A DNA stretch of 64,000 bases, taken from assembly GCA_027625915.1 (NCBI GenBank), contig JANTQA010000023.1:16492001-16556000 (forward strand). The letters run 5' to 3'. Origin of the DNA: Anaeramoeba flamelloides (lineage: Eukaryota > Metamonada > Anaeramoebidae). Position numbers and translations under genes: made by a program. The notes under the pieces are model-generated. The model did no database searches. It had not been told where the DNA came from and was given only the letters and a program-made list of their open reading frames with translations. Positions 21,462-31,742 of this stretch are shown here, one piece after another. Positions within the stretch are counted from its first letter, which is position 1, and every line of letters begins with the position of its first letter.

Positions 21462-22028
21462 TTAATGCAAAATGGTCAACATTTTTTGAATTGTACTATA
21501 AATAATTTCGTCCTTCATTACAAGCTCGATAAACCCGTTTTTATTAAGTTCATCATCTTTGAGGTATTGTTGATTGGAAAGTATTTCTTCAACTTTCTCG
21601 TCGCCACCAAGATCTTTATAATCTTGCTTTGCAGTGTTTTCAAGAACACGGCGTAATTCTCTTTTTTGTCTCGTGTTTAATTGTGATTGAAGTTCTTTTA
21701 CAGATAATTGAACCCATTCTTTCAAATAAACGGTGTTTGTTATATATGCAGACGTTTTGAGTGAATTGATCAACTCCTTTTCCCCCAAGCCACCGGAATT
21801 ATTTTCGTCCCATCCAGGGAAAAGAAATTTTGTAATAATTTGGATCTTGTCCTGTTTGGATCCATCTCTTAACTCACCAATATCCCTGAACCTGATTTTT
21901 TTTCTTCCTTGTTGAGAAAAGATATTAAAGAAGAATTTTGCACTTTTCTCGTCTAATGAATATCTTTCTGCAAGATCATCCTTTTGAATATTAAATAGTT
22001 TTAATTTTGGTGGCTTCTGTCTTCCCAT
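21462..22028 (-). CDS. EF-hand calcium-binding protein
   Basis: A single exon of 188 residues. Residues 74-85 (DENNSGGLGEKE) form a complete EF-hand loop: Asp74, Asn76, Ser78 and Glu85 at the coordinating positions, Gly79 at the bend and Leu81 as the hydrophobic plug. A second, weaker loop near 159-170 (ELNKNGFIELVM) keeps Asn, Asn, Gly and Ile but has Met at the last position, so it probably does not bind calcium. The N-terminal part (35-60) may be a degenerate pair partner. The protein is acidic/basic mixed, lacks a membrane helix, and has MGRQK at the start, which does not fit N-myristoylation well. A calmodulin/calcineurin-B-like sensor is likely; the partner is unknown. It lies on the same strand as the bZIP gene, 4.4 kb upstream of it. 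Confidence 0.75.
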   Translation of the reverse strand: MGRQKPPKLKLFNIQKDDLAERYSLDEKSAKFFFNIFSQQGRKKIRFRDIGELRDGSKQDKIQIITKFLFPGWDENNSGGLGEKELINSLKTSAYITNTVYLKEWVQLSVKELQSQLNTRQKRELRRVLENTAKQDYKDLGGDEKVEEILSNQQYLKDDELNKNGFIELVMKDEIIYSTIQKMLTILH

Positions 22029-23035
22029 CTATTTTTTTTTTGATTTTTTTTTTTTTTGATTTTAAATAATAAAAGGATTTTAAAAGGAAAAACAAAAAAG
22101 AAAATTGTGGGATGGTTAAAAAAATTGTTAGAATTTTTTTTTATAATTGTTTTGATTTTCCATTTTATTTTTTCAATTCTTTATTTGTATCTGATTTAAA
22201 TCACCAATTATTAATGAATTTGGTATTATTTTTATTTTCATTTTATTTACAATTTCTTTTATTTGGCTTTGTGGTTTAATAAAAAAAAATTTAAATTCTA
22301 ATGCTTTCTTCAAGAAATGCCACATTAAATAAACAAAAAAAAAAATATCAGAAACTAAAAAAAAAAAAAAAAAAGTAGGATCCAAATCAAATTAAAATAA
22401 AAAAAAAAAAAAAACAGAGTATTGCTTTATTAAACAACCACAAATCATTAGGTTCTCATAATAACAATAAAACAATAATACAGTGCATTCTTTAAAACGG
22501 CTAGCATGTTCTTTTTCATGTTCCATTTATTTTACTTTATACAGTCCTTTAACTTGAGTTGTGAAGTGTTTAAGTTAAATAAAAAAATGAATTTAACTAA
22601 AGTTCAAACTTAAAGTTAAACCAAAATCAAGATAAACAGCTTGGGATTCAAAAAACTAGTTTTGTATGAAGATTAGCTGTTTAAAAGAACTTTTTACTTT
22701 TTTTGAAAGTATTTTGGGGATAAATTAAAAAAAATTTCTCATTTTTAACTTCTTAACAGCTCTGATCATTGTAAAATGTAGATTTAAGAGGTTACTCAGA
22801 AACCTGGATTTAGATTAAAATTAAAGTTTGAACTTATTTTAAGATTTTTCTCTGACTAAATGATCTCGTTTTTGGTGAATTTATCAGAGATGAATTACTT
22901 TTTGCTGTTGGTAATTCAAATGTAGTCCTTAAACGGCTGATTGAATTTAAATTTTATTTTTTTTGTTTTTTTAATTTTGATTTTTTTTTTCTTTTTCAAT
23001 CATAGAAAAATTTTCATGTATTAAAAAAATTACAG

Positions 23036-23169
23036 CAATGTTATCACAATTAAAATGTCAAAAATATTTAAATGTGCTTCTATCACTTTTGAGACTGGAA
23101 ATGCATATTTTAAGGAAACAGCATGGAATATTGCTCATAACCCTTACCGATGCATTGAAATGTTTCCTA
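23036..23169 (+). CDS. candidate internal exon, unidentified gene
   Basis: An acceptor-like ATTACAG precedes 23036 and a donor-like GTTTGTATG follows 23169. In between, base composition is balanced and two frames are open: one from the ATG at 23038 (Leu-rich, LNVLLSLLRLEMHILRK) and one from the ATG at 23055 (FETGNAYFKETAWNIAHNPY). Only one can be right. No family is recognised. The G/C content and splice-like edges make an exon more likely than chance. Confidence 0.3.
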
Positions 23170-23839
23170 GTTTGTATGTATATATAGATCATGAGTTTAT
23201 TGGTTTTTTTTTTGATCGATCAAAATTTTTAAAATAAAATTTTCAAATTGTTAATCTCCTTTTTCTTTTTTTGTTTTTGTGAAGAGTGTTTAATTTATTT
23301 TTGTAATTTTTGAAGAAAAATTTGATTTAATTTGTTTTTATTTTTTTTTTGATTTTGAAACTATTCAAAAATGTACCTTTTTCAAAAAGTCTGAATTTCC
23401 ACATTCCTAGTTTCTGTGATTTGTTGACTTTGTCACAAAATTTTTTTTGGATACAAGCAATCAAACAAACTTAATTTTTGAATAATTCACCAACAGAACA
23501 AAAACTTATTCAAAAAAAAAATGAAGTCCATTTTCCAAAGTAGTTATGGATTCTTATACAGTAAAATATTAAAAGAAATCATCTATTTTATCTTGAAAAA
23601 AAAGATAGACTATTGAAAAGTTGTTTCTTTAATTTTTGAAAAATACAAGAAATAAAGTAATTTATTCGTATCAAAAGGATTAATACACTTTGAAAAAAAT
23701 ATTTTTGATCTCAAAGTATATTGAAGCATCTAATTCAGCCATACAGCGCTTTTTTTCATATTTAGGAAATAGCCTAAATTTTGTTAAAATTTATTTTTTA
23801 CAATTTTTTTGAAAAAAAAAAAAATAAAAAAATCCAAGA

Positions 23840-24084
23840 ACACTTCATTTTGTATAAAACAATTATTAAAGAAATTCATTAAACAGTATTCTACTTTGTT
23901 TGATCCAAGATCTTGTTTTGCAATATTTGTAAAAATTAACGAGAAGCCAGATTTTTACTCTTTTTTTCTTTTAATATCTGAAGATTTGTTTTTCTCAATC
24001 CAGAAACAAATTCAATTTGAATTTCTTTTTGATTTTTTTTCAAAATTTTTACAACAAAATAATAAAAAAGTAATCGAAGAATAA
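23840..24084 (+). CDS. candidate exon, unidentified gene
   Basis: About 80 codons beginning near SFCIKQLLKKFIKQYS and including LFDPRSCFAIFVKINEKPDF have a protein-like mix of residues in otherwise poly-A/T DNA. The frame ends in TAA at 24082-24084; a GTAATC near 24070 could instead be a donor. It may belong with the exon at 23036-23169. No function can be offered. Confidence 0.3.
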
Positions 24085-24330
24085 TTTTTATGAAAAAATG
24101 GAAAATTTTGAGCAAAGATAATTTAGCGAATGAAAAATGATTGTCATTTAAATACGAGTATTCTAAATTTGGGTTTAATTAAAAAATAACTTGGAAAAAT
24201 TTGAATAAGACTAGGTCAAAAAATTTAATATTTTTTATAACTATGTTTTTTTTTTTTTAGTCTTTTGGACGGGTTGAACTGATCTAGTTGAAGTATTGAA
24301 TTATTAAATTTAGGTGATCATTCTTGTTTA

Positions 24331-24657
24331 AGGCTATTTTAAAAAAGTGAGGACTTTTTTTTTATTTATAGAATACCAGAATTAAAACTTTTTTAAAGTT
24401 TTCTGTTGTAATAAAGTGTGAACTTTTTTTAAAAAAAGTGCTTTTCTTCAGACTCCAACCCCTACACTATATTTAAAGGATGAGTCTTCACTTGATTAAA
24501 ACAGAAAATTTGCTAAATTTTTAATTCAGATAATCTCTTCACTTTTTTAAAACAGAAAAATTTCAAAAAGTTTTAATTCAAAAAAATTTTTCACATTTTT
24601 AAAACAGAAAACTTGAAAAAAAGTTTTAAAAAAGTCTCACTTTTTTAAAATGATAGT
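24331..24657. repeat. family G element with inverted ends and internal tandem repeats
   Basis: The left end reads CTATTTTAAAAAAGTGAGGAC and the right end GTCTCACTTTTTTAAAATGATAG, an inverted repeat. Inside, three diverged units of about 50 bases each begin CTTCACTT[G/T]xTTAAAACAGAAAA. A segment with CTTCAGACTCCAACC recurs in reverse at 51.79 kb. Related ends occur at 47786 and 58913. Confidence 0.6.
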
Positions 24658-24773
24658 AGAAAATGGTAATGATTTTTTACGATTAATGAGTGGAAATAAA
24701 ATTACTTTTATCTGGTTTGATAGGTAGATATTTCTCGTACAGAATCCTCAGGATTGAGATACAGATTCTAATA

Positions 24774-24964
24774 CAGTCAGTTCCACTTTAAAGTCACAAA
24801 CTTTCAAATTATGAACAAAAAATTTTCAAATTAAAGAACAAAATTCGTATTCTTGTAGAATAATTTGTTTAAAAAAAGAATTCAAAAAAATGTACCTTGA
24901 ATTGAGATTTTTTTTGTGACTTAAATTTTGTTTAAAGCTTGTGTCTTTTAAGTCAAATTGACTG
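24774..24964. repeat. palindromic MITE, family A copy 4 (decayed)
   Basis: The left end is CAGTCAGTTCCACTTT and the right end AAGTCAAATTGACTG, between TA dinucleotides (24772-24773 and 24965-24966). The AAGGCACAAA motifs are partly eroded. Confidence 0.85.
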
Positions 24965-25159
24965 TATTATTTTGTTCAAAATGATGAAAGAAATGGTATC
25001 TGATTTTGATTTATGTCATTTATAGTTGAGAAGAAGTTTTTTTTTTTAGTTGAGGGATTATTGAAAAAATATCAAAAAAATATCAATACAAAAGCAATTC
25101 ACCAAAGGAGTAATTTGAAAAAAAACACTTACCATTGTAGAAAAAAAGTGAAACAGGGA

Positions 25160-25562
25160 AAAAAAGTTTAAACACGGTTTTTAATTGGGAACATTAATAG
25201 AACCTGTAAATGAAAAGTAAGATCAATTAAAAAAAGAATAAATAAATAAATTAAGGCAAAATGAAGTATTCAGCACAATAACAGTTTTTTTAATACTATC
25301 TTTTGAAGGGATTTTTCTTTGATTGATTAATTATTAAAAATTTGTTCAAAAAATTGACTAACCTAACCTAGATCTCCCAAACCACATCTACAATTTCCAT
25401 AAGAAAGTAGATTTAAATTGTGTTTGTTGGTTTGATTGAAAATAATATAATGGATTATTATTTGAAGTTAATTGGTTTCTTTGTTTGATTGATTTTACTT
25501 TTCATTTTCTCTTTTTATTAAGGTTCCCAATGAAAAACCGTGTTGAACTTTATTTCCAAAAT
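25160..25562. repeat. palindromic element with about 60-base arms
   Basis: The left arm includes AACACGGTTTTTAATTGGGAAC and a CATTAATAGAACC/AAATGAAAAGTAA tail. The right arm includes TTACTTTTCATTTTC and GGTTCCCAATGAAAAACCGTGTTG, its reverse complement with a few changes. The centre has no repeat. Boundaries are approximate. It could be another short inverted-repeat transposon. Confidence 0.6.
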
Positions 25563-25633
25563 GGTTATTTTGTTTTAATTTCAAGAAAGTGGTTGTGAAT
25601 TTAATTTTGATGGATTTTTTTTTATTTAGATTA

Positions 25634-25720
25634 CAGCACTAACACTTTTAAGCACAAAATTTGCGGAAATTGAGGCAAAAAAAATCTCAATTCAAGGTAC
25701 ATTTTTTTGAATTCTTTTTT
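25634..25720. repeat. family A half copy
   Basis: One arm only: it starts TACAGCACTAACACTTTTAAGC and continues with diverged AAGCACAAAATTT and TGAGGCAAAA motifs and CTCAATTCAAGG. The partner arm is missing. Confidence 0.6.
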
Positions 25721-25979
25721 TAAACAATGAATAAAACATTTTTTATTTCAAAAAAAATAAAGCCGAACTGAAATAGAAAATTGTGAAAAGAAAAAAGAAA
25801 ATTGTTTTTGTTCTTTTTCAAAACTTTTTGTTCAAACTTTAGATGTCGTTTTGTTTTAAGAAGGAGAAAAAAAAACAAAATTAATTTTTTGTTTTTTTTT
25901 TTTTTTTTTGTTATTTTTTGAAAAAAAGAAAAGTTGTACAATAAAAAAAAAAAAAAAAGAAAAAAGATAAAAAATTTAC

Positions 25980-26564
25980 AGCAATTTGTTTTTGGAGTTT
26001 TTCAAGAAGATCTTGATTTTTCTCAAACCAGTCATCCATTTTGTCTGTTAACTCTACAATTTTTTCGTCAATAGATTTTACATGCTCTAATAATTGTGTT
26101 TGATTTTCAAGAACATTTTCCATTTGGATCCCTAAATCCTTTGTTATACGCAAATTAAGTAATTGGATCAGGTGTTGGAATTCGCCTTCAAGTGTTGTTC
26201 TTTGTTCAAGATTTTCCTTATCAGAAAAAAACTCTTTTGCAAATTCTCCAAGCTGTTCGATCTGATCCTTACTTAAAGGTGCAAATTGTGAGAACATGAT
26301 GCCTGCTTTTTTGGCTTCGTTTTTAAATTTGATCGAGAAGGCTTCTGTTCTTTCAATAACTTGCCCAACCTCACTTAAAACATTTTGAAAGAGATCGTTG
26401 TCGGCCTTGGATGCGTTTTCAAGTGGCTTTAATTGTGAAAGACAATGATACACAACATCTAAGCGATCATAAAATAAGGGTGATTGTGATTTAAATGTTT
26501 TAAAAAGTTTTAGGAGTTGTTTTATTGTGACAATGTTTTTGTATGTTGGTGTTGCAATTTCCAT
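25980..26564 (-). CDS. first exon of a helical-bundle protein (MLKL/HeLo-like four-helix domain)
   Basis: 195 codons from the ATG at 26564 end with LEKLQKQIA directly before a good donor, GTAAATTTTT, in phase 0. The open frame beyond the donor is a poly-Phe artefact. The exon is all helical: helices near residues 8-25, 30-48, 52-78, 95-115 and 120-150, then a coiled coil (150-195). The arrangement, with an EFQHLIQLLNLRITKDLG segment followed by a charged coiled coil, resembles the N-terminal four-helix domain of MLKL and related plant and amoebal adaptors, which often precede kinase, Ras or ubiquitin-ligase domains. Such domains act as oligomerising or membrane-binding switches. The downstream exons, which would name the gene, were not found between 22 and 25.9 kb. 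The fold assignment is tentative. Confidence 0.45.
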
Positions 26565-29140
26565 TCTTCAATATTTTCAAAAACAGAGAAATAACTTCAA
26601 AAAATGGAATATGTCAAAGAATATTTTTTACAATCATATTTATTGTTTATTTGTCTAAGTGTTTGTTCAAATTACAATTTTATTATTCCTCAGAAATTTC
26701 TTTTTTAAAAATAACTCCAAATAAATATTTTTTGTAAAGAAAGGTGGGTAATTGATTGGAAGGAAAATTTTTTTCCATGTGATTCAAAATTTATGGACTA
26801 GTATATTACAAAATCATTGGAAAAAATTTTAAAACCAAATTCTAAAAAATTTTACATAATTTTGAAATTTAAAAATAAAGTTCAAAATCTTAGTATTACA
26901 AAATCAAACTTACTTACAAATACCATTTTCGAAAACATATTATTTTTTCTAAAAAGTTTTATTGATTTTCTCTCATTTTTTAAAAGTTAAAAAACAACAT
27001 ATTTTCAAATAATTTAAAAAAAATTATTTTCTTTTGGAGTAGATTGAAATCTTATCGTATGTAAAGGAAGTTTACTAAAATACACTTGAAAAATAAACTC
27101 CCAAGTTCTATATTAACTTGAAATAAAGCATCAACTTAATTTCAAAAAAAATCATCATAATTATTTTAAACTTGAAAAAATATCATATTTTGATTCAAAG
27201 AACAGTTCAAATCAATTTTTTCTTTTTATTGAATAAAAAAATCTGAGAAAAAGATCAATCAAACCTTTAAATTAAAAATTCTCCCAAAACACCTTTTTAA
27301 AACGAGAAAAATTCAAATTTATAACCCAAAAAAATACTTTTTAATTTGATTTTTTTTAATCAAAAATTAATAACCCATTCTTAGTTTTATCAGTTGGCAA
27401 GCAATAACCCAAATATTAAAATATATCAATATGTTTTACTATTATTTTTTAATTTTTGAATATTTTCAAACAAAATAAAATCCATTCAAATTAATAATTC
27501 TATCTTTGACAAACAATGATCGATACGACCTAATAACTGATTTTAATAACTATAGTTTGTTGTTTATTATTATTAAAATTTATTAATGGAATATTAAATA
27601 ATCTTTTTAATTTCATATATATTTCTGTAAATATTTGAAAAAAAAAATTAAAAAGATCAGTTTTTTTGAAATATCCAAGGATTCAATATAGGATATATTT
27701 ATAATGAATTTTTAAAATTAGATTAAATTTCCAATTTTAATTGTTCATAAAAATTCCCAGAAATTACTAAAAGTGAGATTTCTTCAAAATAAAAATCTTC
27801 TCAACTTTTTCTTTTCTTTTTCATATTGGATCCAAAATTAAAATAAAAAAGATCAAGATCTTTTGACTGAAAATGTAATTATGGGAAAATCAACTTTTTT
27901 TAAAAATGACAACATATTTCTTTAAAGAGAATAAATGAGTTTGATTATCAAATTTTATGATAAATTTGTAATAATGCTTGTAATAATGCTTGTCCTATTA
28001 CCTTGAGTTAAAATAAAAATAAATACGAGCTATCCACCCTTTAAAGAATTATTATCTTACATTTTTTATTTTTATTTTTTTGTGTTTCAAAGGATAAATT
28101 TTTAATTTTAAACATGGGATAATCTTTTTTTATACTTGGTTCATTTTTTTTTCTTGTTTATAGAGATAAATTAAGACTTATACCCCCCCCCCCCCGAAAA
28201 TAAAAAACCGATGATGATATGTTTGTTAATTCACATATAGCAAATGTTGTTCAAAAATATGGATTTCTAACATAATAACCACAACCTTTAACAACCATAA
28301 ACACAAGTAGGATACTTATTAACCCTATCAATAAATAAAACACACTACTGATAAAATCTAATGATTCATATATACTACACGGAATTCATTTATATGATTC
28401 TAGTCGCAGTATTTAGTCTAGAAGTTCGACAAACCATTTTGAATTTAAATTATTTTTTTTTTTTAAAAAAAAAATTAAACTAAATTCAGTATGCCTGGTA
28501 TTTATCATTAAATAAATATAAAATTCAAAAAACCCGTAAATTTTTTTTTATAATCGATAATGATAAAAAAAAGTGAGAATAATAATTATGTTTTATTAAT
28601 ATACAATTATTTTTAATTTCTAAAAAAAATCATAAAGTATAAATATAAATTAAATGACAAAAATACAATAGAAAAAAAATATTATAAAAGTTAAAGATAT
28701 GACTTGAAAAAAACAATTGACAATTAGAAGTCATTTTTTATTTTAGAGAAAAGTTAATGAGTTCTACAAAAAGAATATTTTAAATAGAACATTATTTAAA
28801 AAATTCAAATAACAATTTTTTGAAAAAGATAGACTGTTAAAGAAAATTAATCTAGAAAATGAAGTTTCAATAAATATTTTTAATTGAAAATTTTTTTATA
28901 GATAATAAATAATTTTCTAGAATATAAAAAAATAAATTCCAAAAAAAAGTTGAAATTAATAAAACAAATGAATTTATAAATTGAATTTCATGAAAAATAT
29001 TGGATATTATGAAAAAAAATCGATAATATTCAACAAATTATATTTTGTATAATAAAAATTTAGAAAATACTTTTTTTATTTATGATAAAGAAATAAGCAA
29101 AAAAACTAAAATAAAAATAATTAAACTCATAAAGGATTAT
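26565..29140. other. intergenic region, 2.6 kb
   Basis: A/T-rich DNA with a 13-base C run at 28183-28195 followed by a slightly more complex stretch to about 28500. I see no gene, repeat copy or RNA in it. Confidence 0.5.
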
Positions 29141-29142
29141 TA

Positions 29143-30176
29143 AACTCAATTCCAAAAAATGGGGCACACCTTCAAAATCAATTTAATTCCAAGAAAAGTG
29201 ATATTTGACTCTTAAATAGAAACATTAGATATTAACAATCAATCTAAATAATTTTAAAGTTAATTATTTATCATTTTTTTTTCATTATTTTTTGATTTTT
29301 AATTTTCAATAATTTTTTTGATTTTTTTTGGATTCTTTTTTTTTTCAAAACTTTTCGAAAATCTCAAAATCACTTTAAAATGAAATTTAAAAGTTTTCAT
29401 TCTGATCACAAAAAAAAATTTTTTTTTTTTCTCAAAAAGAAAAAAGATTCTTTTTATATCGAGAAAAAATTTTTTTGAAAAAAAATCATGATATGGTGTG
29501 CTAGGGCACATGGCCTACAAACAGACCTTATTATCATTAATGGAAGTGTGAATACTGAATGTATTATTAATGATATTATCAAAAAAATCAAAGGAAATTC
29601 AACTCGCTAATTCAGAATATAGTGAGTTGAAATGGATTTTCCAAAAGGATGGAGCTTGTCCACATACTTCAAAAAAAAAACTCAAACTTACTTAAATCGG
29701 GGATTTAATGTTCTGGACCCTTGACCCCCAATTCCATAAGATTTAAATCCAATTGGGAATTTATGGATACTAAACTGAAAAATTGTAACCAAAAAACGAA
29801 GAAGAATTTTTAAAATTTTCACTAATGTAAGAAATACTTTGAGTTGGGAAACCTAAGATAATTAGTAAACTCTATATTTAAAAAGATAGATTTAGTTATC
29901 AAAAGACAGGCTGAATCTATTAATAGTTTTTATTAATTTTTCTTTCAATAAAAATGGATTTTTTGGTAACCGTGTTACAAAAATAGTGGCACACTTTTTT
30001 TTATTTTTTCTTTTTTATTTTTCGAATTGAATTTTAAATTTACTATAAAATATATAAATAGTAGTAATTAAATATTTTCGGGTCTTTTATTATTTTAATG
30101 TTCAAATATCATGTATTTTGGAGTATATTTTTATTAATGTAATTTTTTTTTGTGTCCCATTTTTTGGAATTGAGTT
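29143..30176 (+). mobile_element. decayed Tc1/mariner-like DNA transposon
   Basis: The ends form an inverted repeat: AACTCAATTCCAAAAAATGG at the left and CCATTTTTTGGAATTGAGTT at the right, with TA on both sides (29141-29142 and 30177-30178). On the plus strand, around 29650-29780, disrupted frames spell the C-terminal signature of Tc1-like transposases: a DGACPHTSKK block (usual QQDGAPCHTSKK) and a PxDLNPIGNLW block (usual SPDLNPIENLW). Note Gly where the catalytic Glu of the DDE triad normally sits. The frame is broken by stops and shifts, so the element cannot make its own transposase. Length is 1034 bp, shorter than the 1.3-1.7 kb of intact relatives, implying internal deletion. Confidence 0.85.
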
Positions 30177-30626
30177 TATTTTGTTAAAATTTGAAGATTT
30201 AAAACCAAAGTATATAAAAAAAAATTTTTTTTTCGAAAATAGTTCTGATTGAATAAAATACCAAAAGAAGAAACCCGTCAAAAATTTTGATAAAATACAA
30301 ATTTTTTAAATTAGAACCAAATAAAAAGGAACAAAAATGAATACCTATTTTTAATTAAGATATGTAAAATTTTTTTTTACACATTCAAATGATATAAAGG
30401 AAGAAATAATTCAATTTATCAAATAAAAAATGCATTATTAACTAACAAATCTGGTGGTGATGTAATTTTAAAAATTTTAGACCAACATCACTTGATAATA
30501 AAAGGCCATCTTTTTCCTAAAACTCATTTGTGAAGATATTGAAGACTTATGTAGCATACATACAGGTTTTCAATTTGATAAAAAAGAATTGATACAAACC
30601 TTTTCAACCCTAATAAAAAAAAAGTA

Positions 30627-30850
30627 AATATAACATCTATATAACATTTTTATAGCAAAATTTCCTATTAAAGGATGATTTTTTCAATATTTTTTGAAAA
30701 AAATATTCTTATAACAAACTTATAACATGTCACAATTTTTATAACACATTTTATAACAAACAATTATGTTATAAAAGTTTTTATTATAAAAATTTATAAC
30801 ATTTTAATGTTTATAACACCTTTACAACGCGTTTATAACATGTTATAAAA
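30627..30850. repeat. cluster of TATAACA words
   Basis: Nine copies of TATAACA on the plus strand (about 30629, 30639, 30709, 30719, 30739, 30751, 30794, 30810, 30832) and two of its complement TGTTATA lie within 225 bases, mostly as TTATAACA and at irregular spacing of 10-70. The last copies form the palindrome TTATAACATGTTATAA. The role is unknown. Confidence 0.6.
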
Positions 30851-30979
30851 AAATTTTTTTATTAGAGAAGTGAAAAATTTTTATTTTATTAAAAAAAATC
30901 AAAAATAAATATAAAAATAAACAATTTTTTTAATGTTAATAATTTATATTAAAAAATATTTTGATACAATTTATAATAT

Positions 30980-31215
30980 ATTAGTTGATTTTGCACTTTA
31001 TAAAATTATTAAAAAAAGAAAAAATGAAAATTTGGTTTAAAAAATATCTTAAATAAATAATAAGAGTTTATCAAGGAGATTCCTATACCAGCTGTTGTTC
31101 AGAGTTATCAGCCAATTTTTAATTGAATGAATTAAAGATTTAGTTGATCATGTTCAAATGTTTGTAGATGATTTGATTTTATGAATGAAATCAGAATATT
31201 TCAGATATAGACAGA
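30980..31215 (+). mobile_element. relic of a non-LTR retrotransposon (LINE-type) reverse transcriptase
   Basis: Around 31065-31090 the plus strand encodes RVYQGDSYTS, matching the GVYQGDSLSP block of LINE-type reverse transcriptases. About 25 codons later (31145-31185) DHVQMFVDDLIL matches the YADDLIL catalytic block, with Phe-Val for Tyr-Ala and both aspartates kept. The frame between is interrupted by stops. Only these two blocks survive, and no ends, tail or endonuclease are visible. Confidence 0.6.
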
Positions 31216-31223
31216 AAATTAAT

Positions 31224-31310
31224 ACTGTCAACCCCACTTTAAAGATATAAACTTTTAACAAAATTTAAGGTACAAAAAACTCAAAAATTATGGCACAGTT
31301 TTTTTTTTTT
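31224..31310. repeat. family A half copy (strongly decayed)
   Basis: It starts TACTGTCAACCCCACTTTAA and continues with AAGGTACAAAAAACTCAAAA and ATGGCACAG, matching one arm of the 196 bp palindrome with many changes. The second arm is missing. Confidence 0.5.
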
Positions 31311-31546
31311 TGAATTCTTAATATTTTTAGATTATTTTGCTAGATTCCAAAAAATTCAAAAAAAGAAAATATTAAAAGAATATTAATAAATTTTGAAAAT
31401 TAACCAAAAAAAAAATTATCTTTAAAATTTTTTATTTTTTTAATTTTTTTTATTAATTTTGATTTGATTTTTAATTTGTTAAAAATAATTATCAAAATAA
31501 AAAAATATATTAAACTATAGATATTAAATAAACTAGAAAGAGATGA

Positions 31547-31579
<33 letters not shown>

Positions 31580-31742
31580 CAAGGATGTACTCTGAGGCTA
31601 TTTGAGTTATTATCTTTATATGTTGTGATTAATCATTAAATAGATAAATAAAAATATTTTTTTCCTTTCTGTTTTTTTTTTTTTTTGTTTTTTTTGCTTT
31701 TCACCATTTATCCACTTTATTTATTAAACTATTTGCTGCTAT

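Larger units (their letters stand above)
22029..25910. other. region between the EF-hand gene and the helical-bundle exon, 3.9 kb
   Basis: The region holds low-complexity DNA, two candidate exons on the plus strand (23036-23169 and about 23840-24084), a tandem/inverted element of family G (24331-24657), a family A palindrome (24774-24964), a separate palindrome (about 25160-25562) and a half copy of family A (25634-25720). Any remaining exons of the minus-strand helical-bundle gene should lie here, but none could be identified. Confidence 0.5.
30179..31742. other. intergenic region with repeat relics, 1.6 kb
   Basis: It contains the TATAACA cluster (30629-30850), a reverse transcriptase relic (about 30980-31215), a half copy of family A (31224-31300), an (ATT)n stretch at 31550-31580 and T runs leading to the 3' end of the GPCR gene. 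Confidence 0.55.

Noticed and set aside
22480-22945. Possible TACAGTGC-ended inverted-repeat element
   Set aside because: ACGGCT words at both sides and a weak inner inversion are present, but arms do not pair well enough to define ends.
25128-25140. Minus-strand ATG directly followed by a consensus GTAAGT
   Set aside because: It sits beside the arm of the palindrome at 25160-25562, and no coding exon follows; likely coincidence.
29299-29511. Minus-strand frame of 70 codons
   Set aside because: It is inside the Tc1-like element, on the strand opposite its transposase remains, and is Lys/Phe homopolymer-driven.
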